Under the pieces are notes generated by a model. The model was not told the DNA's origin. It saw only the letters and a program-made list of their open reading frames with translations, and did no database searches. Source: an uncultured Collinsella sp. (GTDB lineage Bacteria > Actinomycetota > Coriobacteriia > Coriobacteriales > Coriobacteriaceae). Taken from it: a stretch of DNA of 8,393 nucleotides. The position numbers and the translations under genes were made by a program. Location of the stretch: positions 1-8,393 of the forward strand of contig CAAFOA010000121.1 in NCBI GenBank assembly GCA_900764415.1, written 5' to 3'. Shown here in pieces: positions 1 through 6,807 of the stretch; position 1 is the stretch's first letter, and every line of letters begins with the position of its first letter.

Positions 1-1332
1 ATCTACACCTGCGCTCAGTTCGTCATTACGGCCGCCTGCATGGCCTATTCCATCTCGTCGCTGCGCAAGCTGGGCGTGAGCCTGCCGGTCCGCGGCGTGA
101 TCTTGCCGTTCTTTGTGTTTATGCCCATGTTCTCCAACTATGCGGCTCTGCTTACCAAAGATGTGCTGTTTGCCGACGCGTTTTTGGTGCTGTTGGTGCA
201 GACCGTGAAGCTCGTGGCCTGCGGCCTGCCCCGTCGCGATGCCAATGCCGAGCGTGCGGGCGAACAGAGGCCCGTGCTCTTTGCGCGCCATGACTGGCTG
301 CTGCTTGCCCTGGGCGCCATGGGTTCCACGTTTCTGCGTAACGGCGGCCTGGTGTTTCCCCTGGCGGCATGCGTAATCGCGGCGGCGTTTTGCGCATGGG
401 ACGCGCATGTGGCTCATCGTGCAGCCAAGCAGGCTGGTGCTGCGCCTTCGGGCGCCATCCCGCGTTTCCGCTGGGTGGGAGTTCTTGCGGTGCTTGCACT
501 CTGCCTTGCCTCCAACATGTACTTCACTAAGGTCTTTATGCCGGCGCACGACATCACGCCTGGTTCCAAGCGCGAAATCCTCTCGATTCCGTTCCAGCAG
601 ACGGCTCGTTTCGTCCAAAAGCACGACGGCCTCAACTCGGGCGTCAACCCCACGGTTAAGGAGGACGGCACCATCGTGGAGGCTCCTTGCGACGGCTTGG
701 TGACCGACGAAGAGCGTGCCGTGATCGACCGTGTGCTCAAGTACGAGAATCTGGGGCGCCGTTACAACCCGGATAAGTCGGACGCCGTCAAAAATTGCTT
801 TAACGAGTACGCCTCGCAGGAGGACATCAAGGCCTATTTTGAGGTGTGGGCCCAGATGTTCAAAAAGGACCCCGGGTGCTATATCTCGGCGCTCATCAAT
901 AACTACTACGGCTACTTTTATCCGAGCGCTCGCGACGCATGGGTCTACAGCACGGCGCGCAGTGCCGAGATCATGGCGAAGCCCGATAACCTCAAGTACT
1001 TTGACTTCCATCCGGTCGATAGCAAGGTTGTGCGCTGGTGCGACCACCTGATCAACCTGTATCGCGTGGCAGTACAACGCATCCCGTTTATCTCGCTCAC
1101 CATGAGCTCGGCCACCTATGTGTGGATCATGATCGCCGTGGTGGTCTATCTGCTACGTCGCCATTCGTGGCGCGGGCTGGCCATTTGGGTGCCGCTGCTG
1201 GGCGTGCTCGCCGTGTGCCTGATTGGTCCCTGCAACGGCTCGACCTACATGCGCTACCTGTATCCGGTCATCGCCTGCATGCCCTTTGCCATCGGCGCCA
1301 CCATCATCCGCAGCGATCTCCTCTGGTCCTAA
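1..1332 (+). CDS. DUF6020 family membrane protein (GT-C glycosyltransferase-like), 5' end missing
   Basis: The reading frame is open from base 1, so the ATG at base 40 is internal and the true start lies left of the window; 443 residues are visible. Membrane segments are seen near fragment residues 31-46, 56-74, 99-132 and 157-176, and three more lie at the C-terminus (about 365-440). Between them is a long soluble domain (about 180-360) that probably faces outward. Typical family marks are a TKD triplet in the loop at residues 52-54, the LRNGG motif, SIPFQQTARF at the start of the soluble domain, and a GPCNGSTYMRYLYP segment near the end. The known family is integral membrane, resembling lipid-linked-sugar GT-C transferases, but substrate and activity are unknown. 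A role in cell-wall glycan or glycopolymer modification is inference. The stop is three bases before a REP-like palindrome. Confidence 0.8.
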   Translation: MYTCAQFVITAACMAYSISSLRKLGVSLPVRGVILPFFVFMPMFSNYAALLTKDVLFADAFLVLLVQTVKLVACGLPRRDANAERAGEQRPVLFARHDWLLLALGAMGSTFLRNGGLVFPLAACVIAAAFCAWDAHVAHRAAKQAGAAPSGAIPRFRWVGVLAVLALCLASNMYFTKVFMPAHDITPGSKREILSIPFQQTARFVQKHDGLNSGVNPTVKEDGTIVEAPCDGLVTDEERAVIDRVLKYENLGRRYNPDKSDAVKNCFNEYASQEDIKAYFEVWAQMFKKDPGCYISALINNYYGYFYPSARDAWVYSTARSAEIMAKPDNLKYFDFHPVDSKVVRWCDHLINLYRVAVQRIPFISLTMSSATYVWIMIAVVVYLLRRHSWRGLAIWVPLLGVLAVCLIGPCNGSTYMRYLYPVIACMPFAIGATIIRSDLLWS

Positions 1333-1334
1333 TT

Positions 1335-1365
1335 TGGTGCAAAGGGGACAGGTTACTTTGCACTA
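1335..1365 (+). repeat. REP-like palindromic element, copy 1
   Basis: Arms TGGTGCAAAG (1335-1344) and CTTTGCACTA (1356-1365) pair over ten bases with one G-U pair, around an 11-base loop GGGACAGGTTA. No T-run follows, so it is not a standard terminator. It lies two bases after the stop of the upstream gene. A second, differently armed copy with the same GGGGAC(A/G)GG core is at 7989-8017. Elements of this style (short palindrome, GGGGACAGG core) are reminiscent of REP sequences mobilised by RAYT/IS200-like transposases. That link is from memory and inference. Confidence 0.6.
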
Positions 1366-1400
1366 AGGAGCTGCATCATCACGACGCCTTCATTTTGGGG

Positions 1401-1448
1401 TTTATCTCGCAGGCCAGTAGGTATATCATAACGACGTTTGTTTATATT
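1401..1448 (+). promoter_or_regulatory. possible promoter of the yebC gene
   Basis: Two AT-rich -10-like boxes stand out in this otherwise GC-rich gap: TATCAT at 1424-1429 (5 of 6 to TATAAT) and TATATT at 1443-1448. The -35 candidate for the first, TTTATC at 1401-1406 or close by, is weak. Starts from here would leave a leader of about 40-65 bases before the ATG at 1498. Confidence 0.25.
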
Positions 1449-1497
1449 GCCCGAGCATCTGCGCTGGGCTTTAGGTCGAAACCGATAGGAGACACGT

Positions 1498-2304
1498 ATG
1501 TCCGGACACTCTAAGTGGGCCACAACCAAGCATCGTAAGGGCGCGCAGGACGCCAAGCGTTCCGCCCTCTTCTCCAAGCTGAGCCGCAACATCACCGTTG
1601 CTGCCCGTCTCGGCGGCGACCCGCTGCCCGAGAACAACGCCAGCCTCGCCGCTGCCGTTGCTAAGGCCAAGGCTCAGTCCATGCCCAAGGACAAGATCAA
1701 GTCCGCTATCGACAAGGCCTTCGGTTCGGGTGCCGATGCCGCCGTCTACGAGAACATCGTGTACGAGGGCTACGGTCCCGCCGGTGTTGCCGTCTACGTT
1801 GACTGCCTGACCGACAACCGCAACCGCACCGCCGCCGATGTCCGTTCCGCCTTCTCCCACGCTGGTGGTAACCTGGGCACCTCGGGCTCTGTCGCCTTCC
1901 AGTTTGAGCGCAAGGGCCAGATCGTCGTCGCCAAGGAGATCCTGGACGAGAACGCCAAGAAGGAGACCATGATCGCCAACGGTCCTGCCGGTGACGAGGA
2001 TGAGTTCATGATGGCCATCGCCGAGGCCGGTGGCGAGGACTACGAGGACGCCGGCGAGGAGTGGATCGTCTGGACCGCTGCTAACGACGTCATGGCTGTC
2101 TCCAAGGCGCTCGAGGAGCAGGGCGTCCAGGTCAAGGGCTCCGAGACCACCATGGTCCCGACTACCCCGACCGAGGTCTCCGGTACCGACGCCAAGAAGG
2201 TCCAGCGCCTCATCGACCGTCTTGAGGAGCTCGACGACGTCCAGGACGTCTACAGCACCATGGACATGACCGACGAGGTCATCGCTGCCCTCGAGGAGGA
2301 GTAG
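1498..2304 (+). CDS. yebC: YebC/PmpR family protein (translation/transcription regulator)
   Basis: The 268-residue product opens with MSGHSKWATTKHRKGAQDAKR, the near-invariant YebC N-terminus, and carries MPKDKI, YEGYGPAGVAVYVDCLTDNRNRT and GGNLGTSGSVAF-type blocks characteristic of the family. The start is fixed by AGGAGA at 1487-1492, six bases upstream of the ATG. YebC proteins are cytosolic three-domain proteins. They were long annotated as DNA-binding regulators, and more recently some members were reported to relieve ribosome stalling at proline stretches. Which role applies here cannot be told. The protein is about 20 residues longer than E. coli YebC, mostly through an acidic/lysine-rich insertion around residues 150-167 in domain 3. 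It appears monocistronic: a gap with possible promoter boxes precedes it and a terminator follows. The proline-rich zinc-ribbon proteins nearby would be natural clients if it acts on translation, but that is speculation. Confidence 0.95.
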   Translation: MSGHSKWATTKHRKGAQDAKRSALFSKLSRNITVAARLGGDPLPENNASLAAAVAKAKAQSMPKDKIKSAIDKAFGSGADAAVYENIVYEGYGPAGVAVYVDCLTDNRNRTAADVRSAFSHAGGNLGTSGSVAFQFERKGQIVVAKEILDENAKKETMIANGPAGDEDEFMMAIAEAGGEDYEDAGEEWIVWTAANDVMAVSKALEEQGVQVKGSETTMVPTTPTEVSGTDAKKVQRLIDRLEELDDVQDVYSTMDMTDEVIAALEEE

Positions 2305-2309
2305 CGCCC

Positions 2310-2327
2310 GCACGGGTTAAGCCGTGC
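2310..2327 (+). other. small hairpin after yebC
   Basis: GCACGG and CCGTGC form a perfect 6-bp stem around GTTAAG, five bases after the yebC stop. No T-run follows. It may protect the mRNA 3' end ahead of the real terminator at 2374-2415. Confidence 0.4.
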
Positions 2328-2373
2328 ATATCTGGGCATAATGAAGCGAGCATGCAAGCCTCGTGGAATAGAT

Positions 2374-2415
2374 GAGCCGGATCCGCGTGCGTATGGCACC
2401 GGACCCGGCTCTTTT
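2374..2415 (+). terminator. rho-independent terminator of yebC
   Basis: GAGCCGGATCC (2374-2384) pairs with GGACCCGGCTC (2401-2411) with one A-C mismatch. An inner GTGC/GCAC stem extends it, and TTTT follows at 2412-2415. It separates yebC from the amaP operon. Confidence 0.75.
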
Positions 2416-2420
2416 ATAAT
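2415..2420 (+). promoter_or_regulatory. candidate -10 box of the amaP-DUF2273-asp23 operon
   Basis: A perfect TATAAT sits at the end of the terminator's T-run, about 50 bases before the amaP start. No good -35 box is visible because that position lies inside the terminator stem. It may be a promoter read by an alternative factor, or a chance by-product of the T-run. Confidence 0.35.
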
Positions 2421-2469
2421 GATGCGAACCGTTTTGCATTCTGTGGACCGAAACCTGAAGGGAGCGCGC

Positions 2470-3015
2470 GTGCGCGTACTCAAACGAGCCCTAGCGATCG
2501 TGTATCTTGCCGCCGCCATCGTGGCGCTGGGTACGCTTGTCTGCCAGTTCTGGGGACCGTATACGTATCGCTTTATGCTGCTGTTGCGTGACACCATGCC
2601 TCGCGTCGTCGTTACGGTGTGCGCCGCTATCGTGGCGCTTGGCGTGCTCATCGGTTTTTTCCGCCTGATGTTCGCGCGTCGCGAGCCGTCCTGCGTGCAT
2701 CCGGCGGGGGAGCGCAATATCGAGGTCACGCTCGCAGCGCTTTCCTCGTGCGCCCGTGCCGCGGCAGAGTGCGATGATCGCGTGATGGTTGAGCATATCG
2801 AGGCGCGCGTTCAAGGCTCCGACGAATCGCGCGTTCGTTTTAAGGTCGAAGCCATCGCGCTCGACGACCGGGACGTGGCCTCCCTTGCAGCCGCGATGCA
2901 GCAACGCATCGAGAAGGCCTGCGACACCATGCTCGGCACGCCGGGCACGACCGCGCGCGTCCGTTTTTTGCCGTCCAAGACTACCGTCCAGACCGTGGAG
3001 GTTTCCGGTGAGTGA
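2470..3015 (+). CDS. amaP: AmaP, alkaline-shock (Asp23) membrane anchor protein
   Basis: I place the start at GTG 2470, preceded by AAGGGAG at 2458-2464 with five bases spacing. The in-frame ATG at 2341 would run through the yebC terminator and has no ribosome site. The 181-residue product has two membrane helices (about residues 6-27 and 46-68) with a short loop between, then a basic RR pair and a soluble C-terminal domain of about 110 residues. That topology is typical of AmaP, which in staphylococci anchors Asp23 to the membrane. The neighbours settle the identification: a DUF2273 gene overlaps its end by eight bases and an asp23 gene follows. The C-terminal domain has the alternating strand/helix look of the Asp23 fold (VMVEHIEARV, then RVRFKVEAIAL). 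Sequence similarity within this family is low, so the call rests largely on topology and gene order. Confidence 0.82.
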   Translation: MRVLKRALAIVYLAAAIVALGTLVCQFWGPYTYRFMLLLRDTMPRVVVTVCAAIVALGVLIGFFRLMFARREPSCVHPAGERNIEVTLAALSSCARAAAECDDRVMVEHIEARVQGSDESRVRFKVEAIALDDRDVASLAAAMQQRIEKACDTMLGTPGTTARVRFLPSKTTVQTVEVSGE

Positions 3016-3385
3016 TACCAACCAAGACAAGACCGCCCGCACGCCGCGCCTGACGATCGACCAGAACGCTACGCCGGCAGGCGAGTCCGCCGACACCAAG
3101 CCCGAGGCCGGCGAGCAGCACGACAGCGCCGCCAACGACTTTGACGAGGCCATGGGTCTCATCAAAGGTACGGGCGCTGCTATCTGGAGCTACGCCGTGC
3201 GCCACCCCAACACTACGCTCGGCGCCTTGGCAGGCTTTATCCTCGCCGTGCTGGTACTTACGTTGGGCCTGTGGGACACGCTCGTCATCGCATTCTTTGT
3301 GCTGATCGGCGCCGTGATCGGCCAGATTCGCGACGGCGAGAACGGTATCGTCAACTTCTTCGGCCGCCTGTTTAGCGGCCGTTAA
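3008..3385 (+). CDS. DUF2273 small membrane protein of the Asp23 operon
   Basis: The start is GTG 3008, inside the end of amaP (8-base overlap), with GGAGG at 2997-3001 six bases ahead; this suggests translational coupling. The 125-residue product has a hydrophilic N-terminal half (about residues 1-55) rich in Asp, Glu, Thr and Ala, then the DUF2273 core. The core comprises HPNTTLGALAGF, a membrane hairpin at about 71-105 broken at GLWDTL, and GAVIGQIRDG leading to a short amphipathic tail NFFGRLF. Classic DUF2273 proteins are about 60-80 residues, so the N-terminal extension is unusual. The family is nearly always found between amaP and asp23; its function is unknown, but membrane assembly of Asp23 is the natural inference. 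The last codons lie in a perfect GC-rich hairpin (3361-3381). Confidence 0.85.
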   Translation: MSDTNQDKTARTPRLTIDQNATPAGESADTKPEAGEQHDSAANDFDEAMGLIKGTGAAIWSYAVRHPNTTLGALAGFILAVLVLTLGLWDTLVIAFFVLIGAVIGQIRDGENGIVNFFGRLFSGR

Positions 3386-3413
3386 TATGAATTCGACTGT
3401 CGCATCTGCGGCA
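3361..3413 (+). promoter_or_regulatory. two stacked hairpins between the DUF2273 gene and asp23
   Basis: CGGCCGC (3361-3367) and GCGGCCG (3375-3381) form a perfect 7-bp stem over the final DUF2273 codons. A second 6-bp stem, TGTCGC/GCGGCA (3398-3413, loop ATCT), stands just ahead of the asp23 ribosome site. No T-run follows either. They may be processing or attenuation sites that set asp23 output apart from the upstream genes. Confidence 0.4.
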
Positions 3414-3429
3414 GGCATAAGGAGGAACC

Positions 3430-3954
3430 ATGGCTTTTAACACGAAGGTCGATGTGGCCGATACCGAGCTCGAGGCGAATGAGGCCGTCGCCGATGCCGG
3501 GGACGTGACGCTCGAGGACGAGGCACTCGTCGAGGCCGAGTCCGATACGGACGAGGACAACGAGGAGATGGACGAGGAGGCTGACGAGTCCGAGGACTCG
3601 CTGACCTATTCCAACGGTGTGATCGAGAAGATCGTTGCCATGGCCACCCGCGAGGTGCCGCACGTCCTGGGCATGAAGGGCAACCTCATGCACTTTGTGC
3701 AGGAGCAGTTTGGTGCCGAGAACCTGACCAAGGGCGTGACGGTCGAGGTCACCGATGACAACCGCGTGGTCGTCAACATCTCGGTCATCATCGAGTACGG
3801 CGCCTATGCGCCTGCGATCTTTGACGACGTTAAGGCGCGCGTCACCGAGCGTCTGGCCGCGATGACCGGCCTTGAGGTGGCAGGCGTCAACCTGCGCATC
3901 GAGGATGTCATCACCCCCGAGGAGTACGAGCACCGCACCAGCCAGCACGAGTAA
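3430..3954 (+). CDS. Asp23/Gls24 family envelope stress protein with acidic N-terminal tail
   Basis: The ATG at 3430 has an excellent ribosome site, AAGGAGG at 3419-3425, five bases upstream (3426-3429 plus the ATG context), stronger than those of the two genes before it. The product has 174 residues. Residues 58-165 form the Asp23/Gls24 domain: SLTYSNGVIEKIVAMATREVPHVLGMKG opens it, then the strand VTVEVTDDNRVVVNISVIIEYG, a helix with VKARVTERLAAMTGL, and VAGVNLRIEDV. In Gram-positives these proteins are abundant, tethered to the membrane by AmaP, and linked to cell-wall stress and alkaline tolerance. Odd here is the N-terminal tail: 25 of residues 8-56 are Asp or Glu and none is basic. Usual members start close to the domain. 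The tail may keep the protein soluble or regulate self-assembly; that is inference. Confidence 0.9.
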   Translation: MAFNTKVDVADTELEANEAVADAGDVTLEDEALVEAESDTDEDNEEMDEEADESEDSLTYSNGVIEKIVAMATREVPHVLGMKGNLMHFVQEQFGAENLTKGVTVEVTDDNRVVVNISVIIEYGAYAPAIFDDVKARVTERLAAMTGLEVAGVNLRIEDVITPEEYEHRTSQHE

Positions 3955-4004
3955 CCTACCAAATAGGGATGTTTATTTTGGCAGGTTTTACCTGCGAAAA
4001 CGTC

Positions 4005-4046
4005 AAACGGCCGGTCGCACGGATGTATGTGCGGTCGACCGTTTTC
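4005..4046 (+). terminator. strong rho-independent terminator of the asp23 operon
   Basis: Arms at 4005-4020 and 4029-4044 pair over 16 positions with one C-A mismatch and two G-U pairs. They surround the loop GGATGTAT, and the T-run starts at 4042. A smaller GCAGGT/ACCTGC hairpin precedes it at 3981-3995. Confidence 0.85.
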
Positions 4047-4159
4047 TATATGCCCCCGATGCAGGCATACCGCTCGTCTAACTAAGGGTTGCAATCTTCG
4101 CGTTCCGCGTTACCCTAATGGGCGCATTGTTTCCAAATTGTTAACGAGGGGTTGCCGTA

Positions 4160-5182
4160 ATGGCCGACGAACACGAGACCGAAAGCAAGGCATGGGCGAT
4201 TGAAGCCGCTGCGGCAGAGGCGGCGTCGCGTGCCGCCGAGGAGATGCATCGTCCTCCGGTGGTGCCGATGGAGCGCGTTGTCGGTCGCGAGGATATCGAA
4301 CGTGGCGAGCGCGCCGGCCGCAAGCGCAGCCAGGAGCCAGGCTTTCCGCGCTTTTTTGCCGAGCTCAATCTGGGCCTGGTCCTCACGGCGTTCGCCATCG
4401 TGGCCTTTAAAACCCCCAATCACTTTGCCTTCGGCGGCACCTCGGGCATGTCGGTCATTCTGTCCACGCTGTTCCCGACCCTGCCCGTCGGCGTCTTTAT
4501 GTGGATTATCAACGCGGTCTTGGTCATCCTGGGTTTTATCTTTTTGGAGCGCAAGGCAATCCTTTGGAGTGTCTTTGCCTCGTTTGCGCTTTCGGCCTAC
4601 GTCTCGCTGTTTGAGCTCTTCATTCCGTCGGATGTTTCGATGACGGGCGATATGTGGCTCGACCTGTGTTTTGCCGTCATCTTGCCGGCGCTGGGCAGTG
4701 CCATTGTCTTTGACATTGGCGCCTCGACGGGCGGCACCGACATCCTTGCCATGATTCTCAAACGCCGCACAACACTTGAGATCGGCCGTGCCTTGTTGCT
4801 GGTCGATATCGGCATCGTGACCATCGCGGCTTTCCTGTATGGCCCGCGCGTCGGCCTGTACTGCGTGCTCGGTCTGTTTGCCAAGACGCTTGTGGTCGAC
4901 AAGGCTATCGAGAGCATTCACCTTCGTAAGGTCTGCACGATCATTTGCTCCGAGCCCCTTAAGGTCGAGGAGTTTATCGTCAAGCATCTCAACCGCACGG
5001 CAACGATCAGCCGTGGCTACGGCGCCTTCTCGGGCAAGTGCGTCACGGTGATTATGAGCGTGCTGAGCCGTCGCGAGGCAGTGCAACTGCGCCGCTATAC
5101 CCGCGAGATTGACCCTGGCGCCTTCATCACCATCGTCGATAGCTCCGAAATCGTCGGCAAGGGCTTCCGCGGCACGAACTAG
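4160..5182 (+). CDS. YitT family membrane protein (DUF161 plus C-terminal DUF2179)
   Basis: The ATG at 4160 has GAGGGG at 4146-4151 eight bases upstream. The 340-residue product has a charged, Ala/Glu/Arg-rich cytosolic N-terminus (about 1-62), then five or six membrane segments (about 67-85, 92-106, 110-128, 134-155, 166-184, 211-245). Between the later segments is the family hallmark GASTGGTD at 187-194. A soluble DUF2179 domain fills 252-337, ending in the typical DPGAFITIVDSSEIVGKGF. This is the standard YitT/YpjC/YqfU layout; those proteins are about 280-290 residues, so the extra length is nearly all N-terminal. Function is unknown; transport has been proposed. The gene stands alone after a strong terminator. 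A TTGCAA (4089-4094) with TACCCT (4111-4116) is a weak promoter guess. Confidence 0.92.
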   Translation: MADEHETESKAWAIEAAAAEAASRAAEEMHRPPVVPMERVVGREDIERGERAGRKRSQEPGFPRFFAELNLGLVLTAFAIVAFKTPNHFAFGGTSGMSVILSTLFPTLPVGVFMWIINAVLVILGFIFLERKAILWSVFASFALSAYVSLFELFIPSDVSMTGDMWLDLCFAVILPALGSAIVFDIGASTGGTDILAMILKRRTTLEIGRALLLVDIGIVTIAAFLYGPRVGLYCVLGLFAKTLVVDKAIESIHLRKVCTIICSEPLKVEEFIVKHLNRTATISRGYGAFSGKCVTVIMSVLSRREAVQLRRYTREIDPGAFITIVDSSEIVGKGFRGTN

Positions 5183-5332
5183 CCCGGGCGTACCCTTCGA
5201 ATCATTGAATAAAGCCACCTGCGTTGCAAATCGGTCATCTTGGGGTATTTGTCCTTACATTGGGCGATAATGATGCCAAAGACATCGTTTGCGATCCAGG
5301 TGATTCGCTCTAGATACGAAGGGATGATTTCG
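5183..5332. other. 150-base gap without a supported gene
   Basis: This stretch is less GC-rich than its surroundings. It holds no clear terminator for the YitT gene and no convincing promoter, only GATAAT at 5266-5271 without a proper -35. On the minus strand it is open throughout, but no start or ribosome site supports a gene. It may be a decayed remnant or simply leader for the next gene. Confidence 0.4.
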
Positions 5333-6646
5333 ATGTTCTGTTCGCAGTGTGGCGCCCCCATGGGCGATAACGACAAGTTCTGCGGCGTGTGCGGTGCCCC
5401 TAATACCGAGGTTAAGGCCGCCGGTCCCGCTCCGCAAGCTCAACCTCAGCCGCAGGGTCAGCCGTTTGCCCAGCCGCAGCCGCAGCCGTTCGTTGCGCCC
5501 CAGCCGGCTATGAACGCGCCCAAGGGTTGCATGGCTCAGGCCTTCAACGACATGCTTAAGGTTCCCGGCGCCTTGGTTCGCGTATGCCAAATCGCCTTTT
5601 TGCCGGCGCTGATCTGTGTTGTCTCGGTGCTGGTGCTGTTTATCCCCGTTATCGGCGGTATCGCAGCGGCCATTGGCTTTTTGCTCGCGTACGTGGCAAG
5701 CGTGTGCGGCGCGGGCTTTGCTATCGAGTGGGGTCGTGACCTGTCGCTCAAGGATGATAACGGCATGGAGCGTCCGCTGTTGCGCTCGACCTCGTTTGGA
5801 TTGGGCATTTTCTCGTCTGTCATTACCGGCGTGCTCGAGTTCGTGGCCATTATTCCGGTGATTGGCGTGGTGTTCTCGGCTATCGAGAGCGTCGTGATCG
5901 GTGCCGTCGGTTCATATTATTTCAATGGTTCGAGCGGTCTCGAGGCCGCACTCTTCGGCTCGATGGGCCTGCTCGTCTTTGCCATGATCGTGTCGGTGGT
6001 ACTGGGCATCTTCTTTAAGATGTTTGGCGATGCTGCCGTGATGCACTTTGCCGTCGCGGGGCGCGTGGAAAGCGCGTTCTCGCTCGAGAAGGTTTGGAAG
6101 TCCTATAAGGCCAACCTGGGCAAGCTGTTCTGCGCCTCGATTCTCCCTGAGTTCTTGACGGGCATCGTTTCCAATATCATCACTTGGATTTTCACCGCCA
6201 TCTTTGGTTTTGTTGCCGCGCTGGGCATTAGCAGCTATGGCTACTACGGCTACTATTCTCGTCCTTCGGGTCTTGAGGCAATCATCGAGGGCGGTGGCAT
6301 TACGCTCATTCTGTTCTTGATGATCATTGCCTTTGTCACGGTGTTCCTGACTGTGTTTGGCAAGATGCTCAAGTATCGCGCCGTTGGCTATTGGGCGGCA
6401 CGTCATGCCAGCGAGTGGGCCGATGAGGATGCCGACGATGTCCTGACGTTTGTGCTCCCGGGTGAGAAGAAGCCTACTCCTGCGGGATTCAACCCCACGG
6501 CCGCCACTGGTGCTGCGCCTGCCCCGGCGCCTGCACCTGCACCGGCGCCCGAGGCGACGCCTGCGGAGCCCGATTGGGATGCCCTTGCCACGCCGGCGGA
6601 TGAGCCGGGCGATAATCCTGCTGCCGAAAACAATCAAACCGAATAG
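5333..6646 (+). CDS. zinc-ribbon membrane protein, DUF4013-like
   Basis: I choose ATG 5333, with AAGGG at 5319-5323. The product then begins MFCSQCG, matching the start of its partner at 6842 (MFCPTCG). Upstream in-frame ATGs at 5240 and 5324 lack a placed ribosome site. The 437-residue product has a zinc ribbon (Cys 3, 6, 17, 20), a Pro/Gln-rich linker (30-62), a membrane domain with about six segments (roughly 85-130, 155-195, 210-230, 275-300, 322-345), and a soluble tail with a Pro-Ala run (395-408) and many acidic residues. The segment FAIEWGRDLSLKD and the VWKSYKANLGKLF region resemble DUF4013 proteins. Known function: none. The ribbon and tail are cytosolic by topology guess. Membrane sensing or scaffolding is only inference. 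It forms its own transcript, with a terminator at 6655. Confidence 0.82.
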   Translation: MFCSQCGAPMGDNDKFCGVCGAPNTEVKAAGPAPQAQPQPQGQPFAQPQPQPFVAPQPAMNAPKGCMAQAFNDMLKVPGALVRVCQIAFLPALICVVSVLVLFIPVIGGIAAAIGFLLAYVASVCGAGFAIEWGRDLSLKDDNGMERPLLRSTSFGLGIFSSVITGVLEFVAIIPVIGVVFSAIESVVIGAVGSYYFNGSSGLEAALFGSMGLLVFAMIVSVVLGIFFKMFGDAAVMHFAVAGRVESAFSLEKVWKSYKANLGKLFCASILPEFLTGIVSNIITWIFTAIFGFVAALGISSYGYYGYYSRPSGLEAIIEGGGITLILFLMIIAFVTVFLTVFGKMLKYRAVGYWAARHASEWADEDADDVLTFVLPGEKKPTPAGFNPTAATGAAPAPAPAPAPAPEATPAEPDWDALATPADEPGDNPAAENNQTE

Positions 6647-6654
6647 TCGGTCGA

Positions 6655-6689
6655 GGCGCCCTGGGCAACTGAGCCCGGGGTGCCTTTTT
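6655..6689 (+). terminator. rho-independent terminator after the DUF4013-like gene
   Basis: GGCGCCCTGGGC (6655-6666) pairs with GCCCGGGGTGCC (6673-6684) over 12 bp with two G-U pairs. The loop is AACTGA, and TTTTT follows at 6685-6689. Confidence 0.88.
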
Positions 6690-6745
6690 CTACTGCGAAA
6701 GCAAGAAAATGCCTGGGAAAACGGTTGCAGCAAAATTTCTCGGAA

Positions 6746-6766
6746 ATTGGCCAATGTTGCGCAACA
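6746..6766. promoter_or_regulatory. adjacent palindromes upstream of the DUF4234 gene (possible operator)
   Basis: Two perfect palindromes share one base: ATTGGCCAAT (6746-6755) and TGTTGCGCAACA (6755-6766). A TGTT-GAG-AACA repeat follows at 6780-6790. They stand about 80-95 bases ahead of the GTG start, in a usual operator position. No strong sigma-70-type promoter is obvious beside them; TATTGT at 6777-6782 is the best -10 guess. Confidence 0.35.
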
Positions 6767-6807
6767 ACGTCGCGGCTATTGTTGAGAACATAGACGTGTA
6801 AGGTTTG

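Noticed and set aside
1471..2313. 280-codon antisense frame covering all of yebC
   Set aside because: It is a mirror of the strongly G/C-biased codons of yebC; Leu/Gly/Val/Asp-rich composition and no ribosome site.
2341..2469. Upstream ATG extension of amaP
   Set aside because: It would translate through the yebC terminator and lacks a ribosome site; GTG 2470 has AAGGGAG properly placed.
2551..2560. GGGGACCG in amaP as a third palindromic element
   Set aside because: No flanking inverted repeat and the core is incomplete; a chance match within coding sequence.
4115..5218. 367-codon antisense frame over the YitT gene
   Set aside because: Its composition is a shadow of the sense codons; the sense product has full YitT motifs.
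5240..5332. Upstream extension of the first zinc-ribbon protein
   Set aside because: No ribosome site at 5240; the paralogue starts directly with MFCxxCG, matching ATG 5333.
5912..6754. 280-codon antisense frame over the DUF4013-like gene
   Set aside because: Arg-rich shadow translation that crosses a clear terminator of the sense gene.
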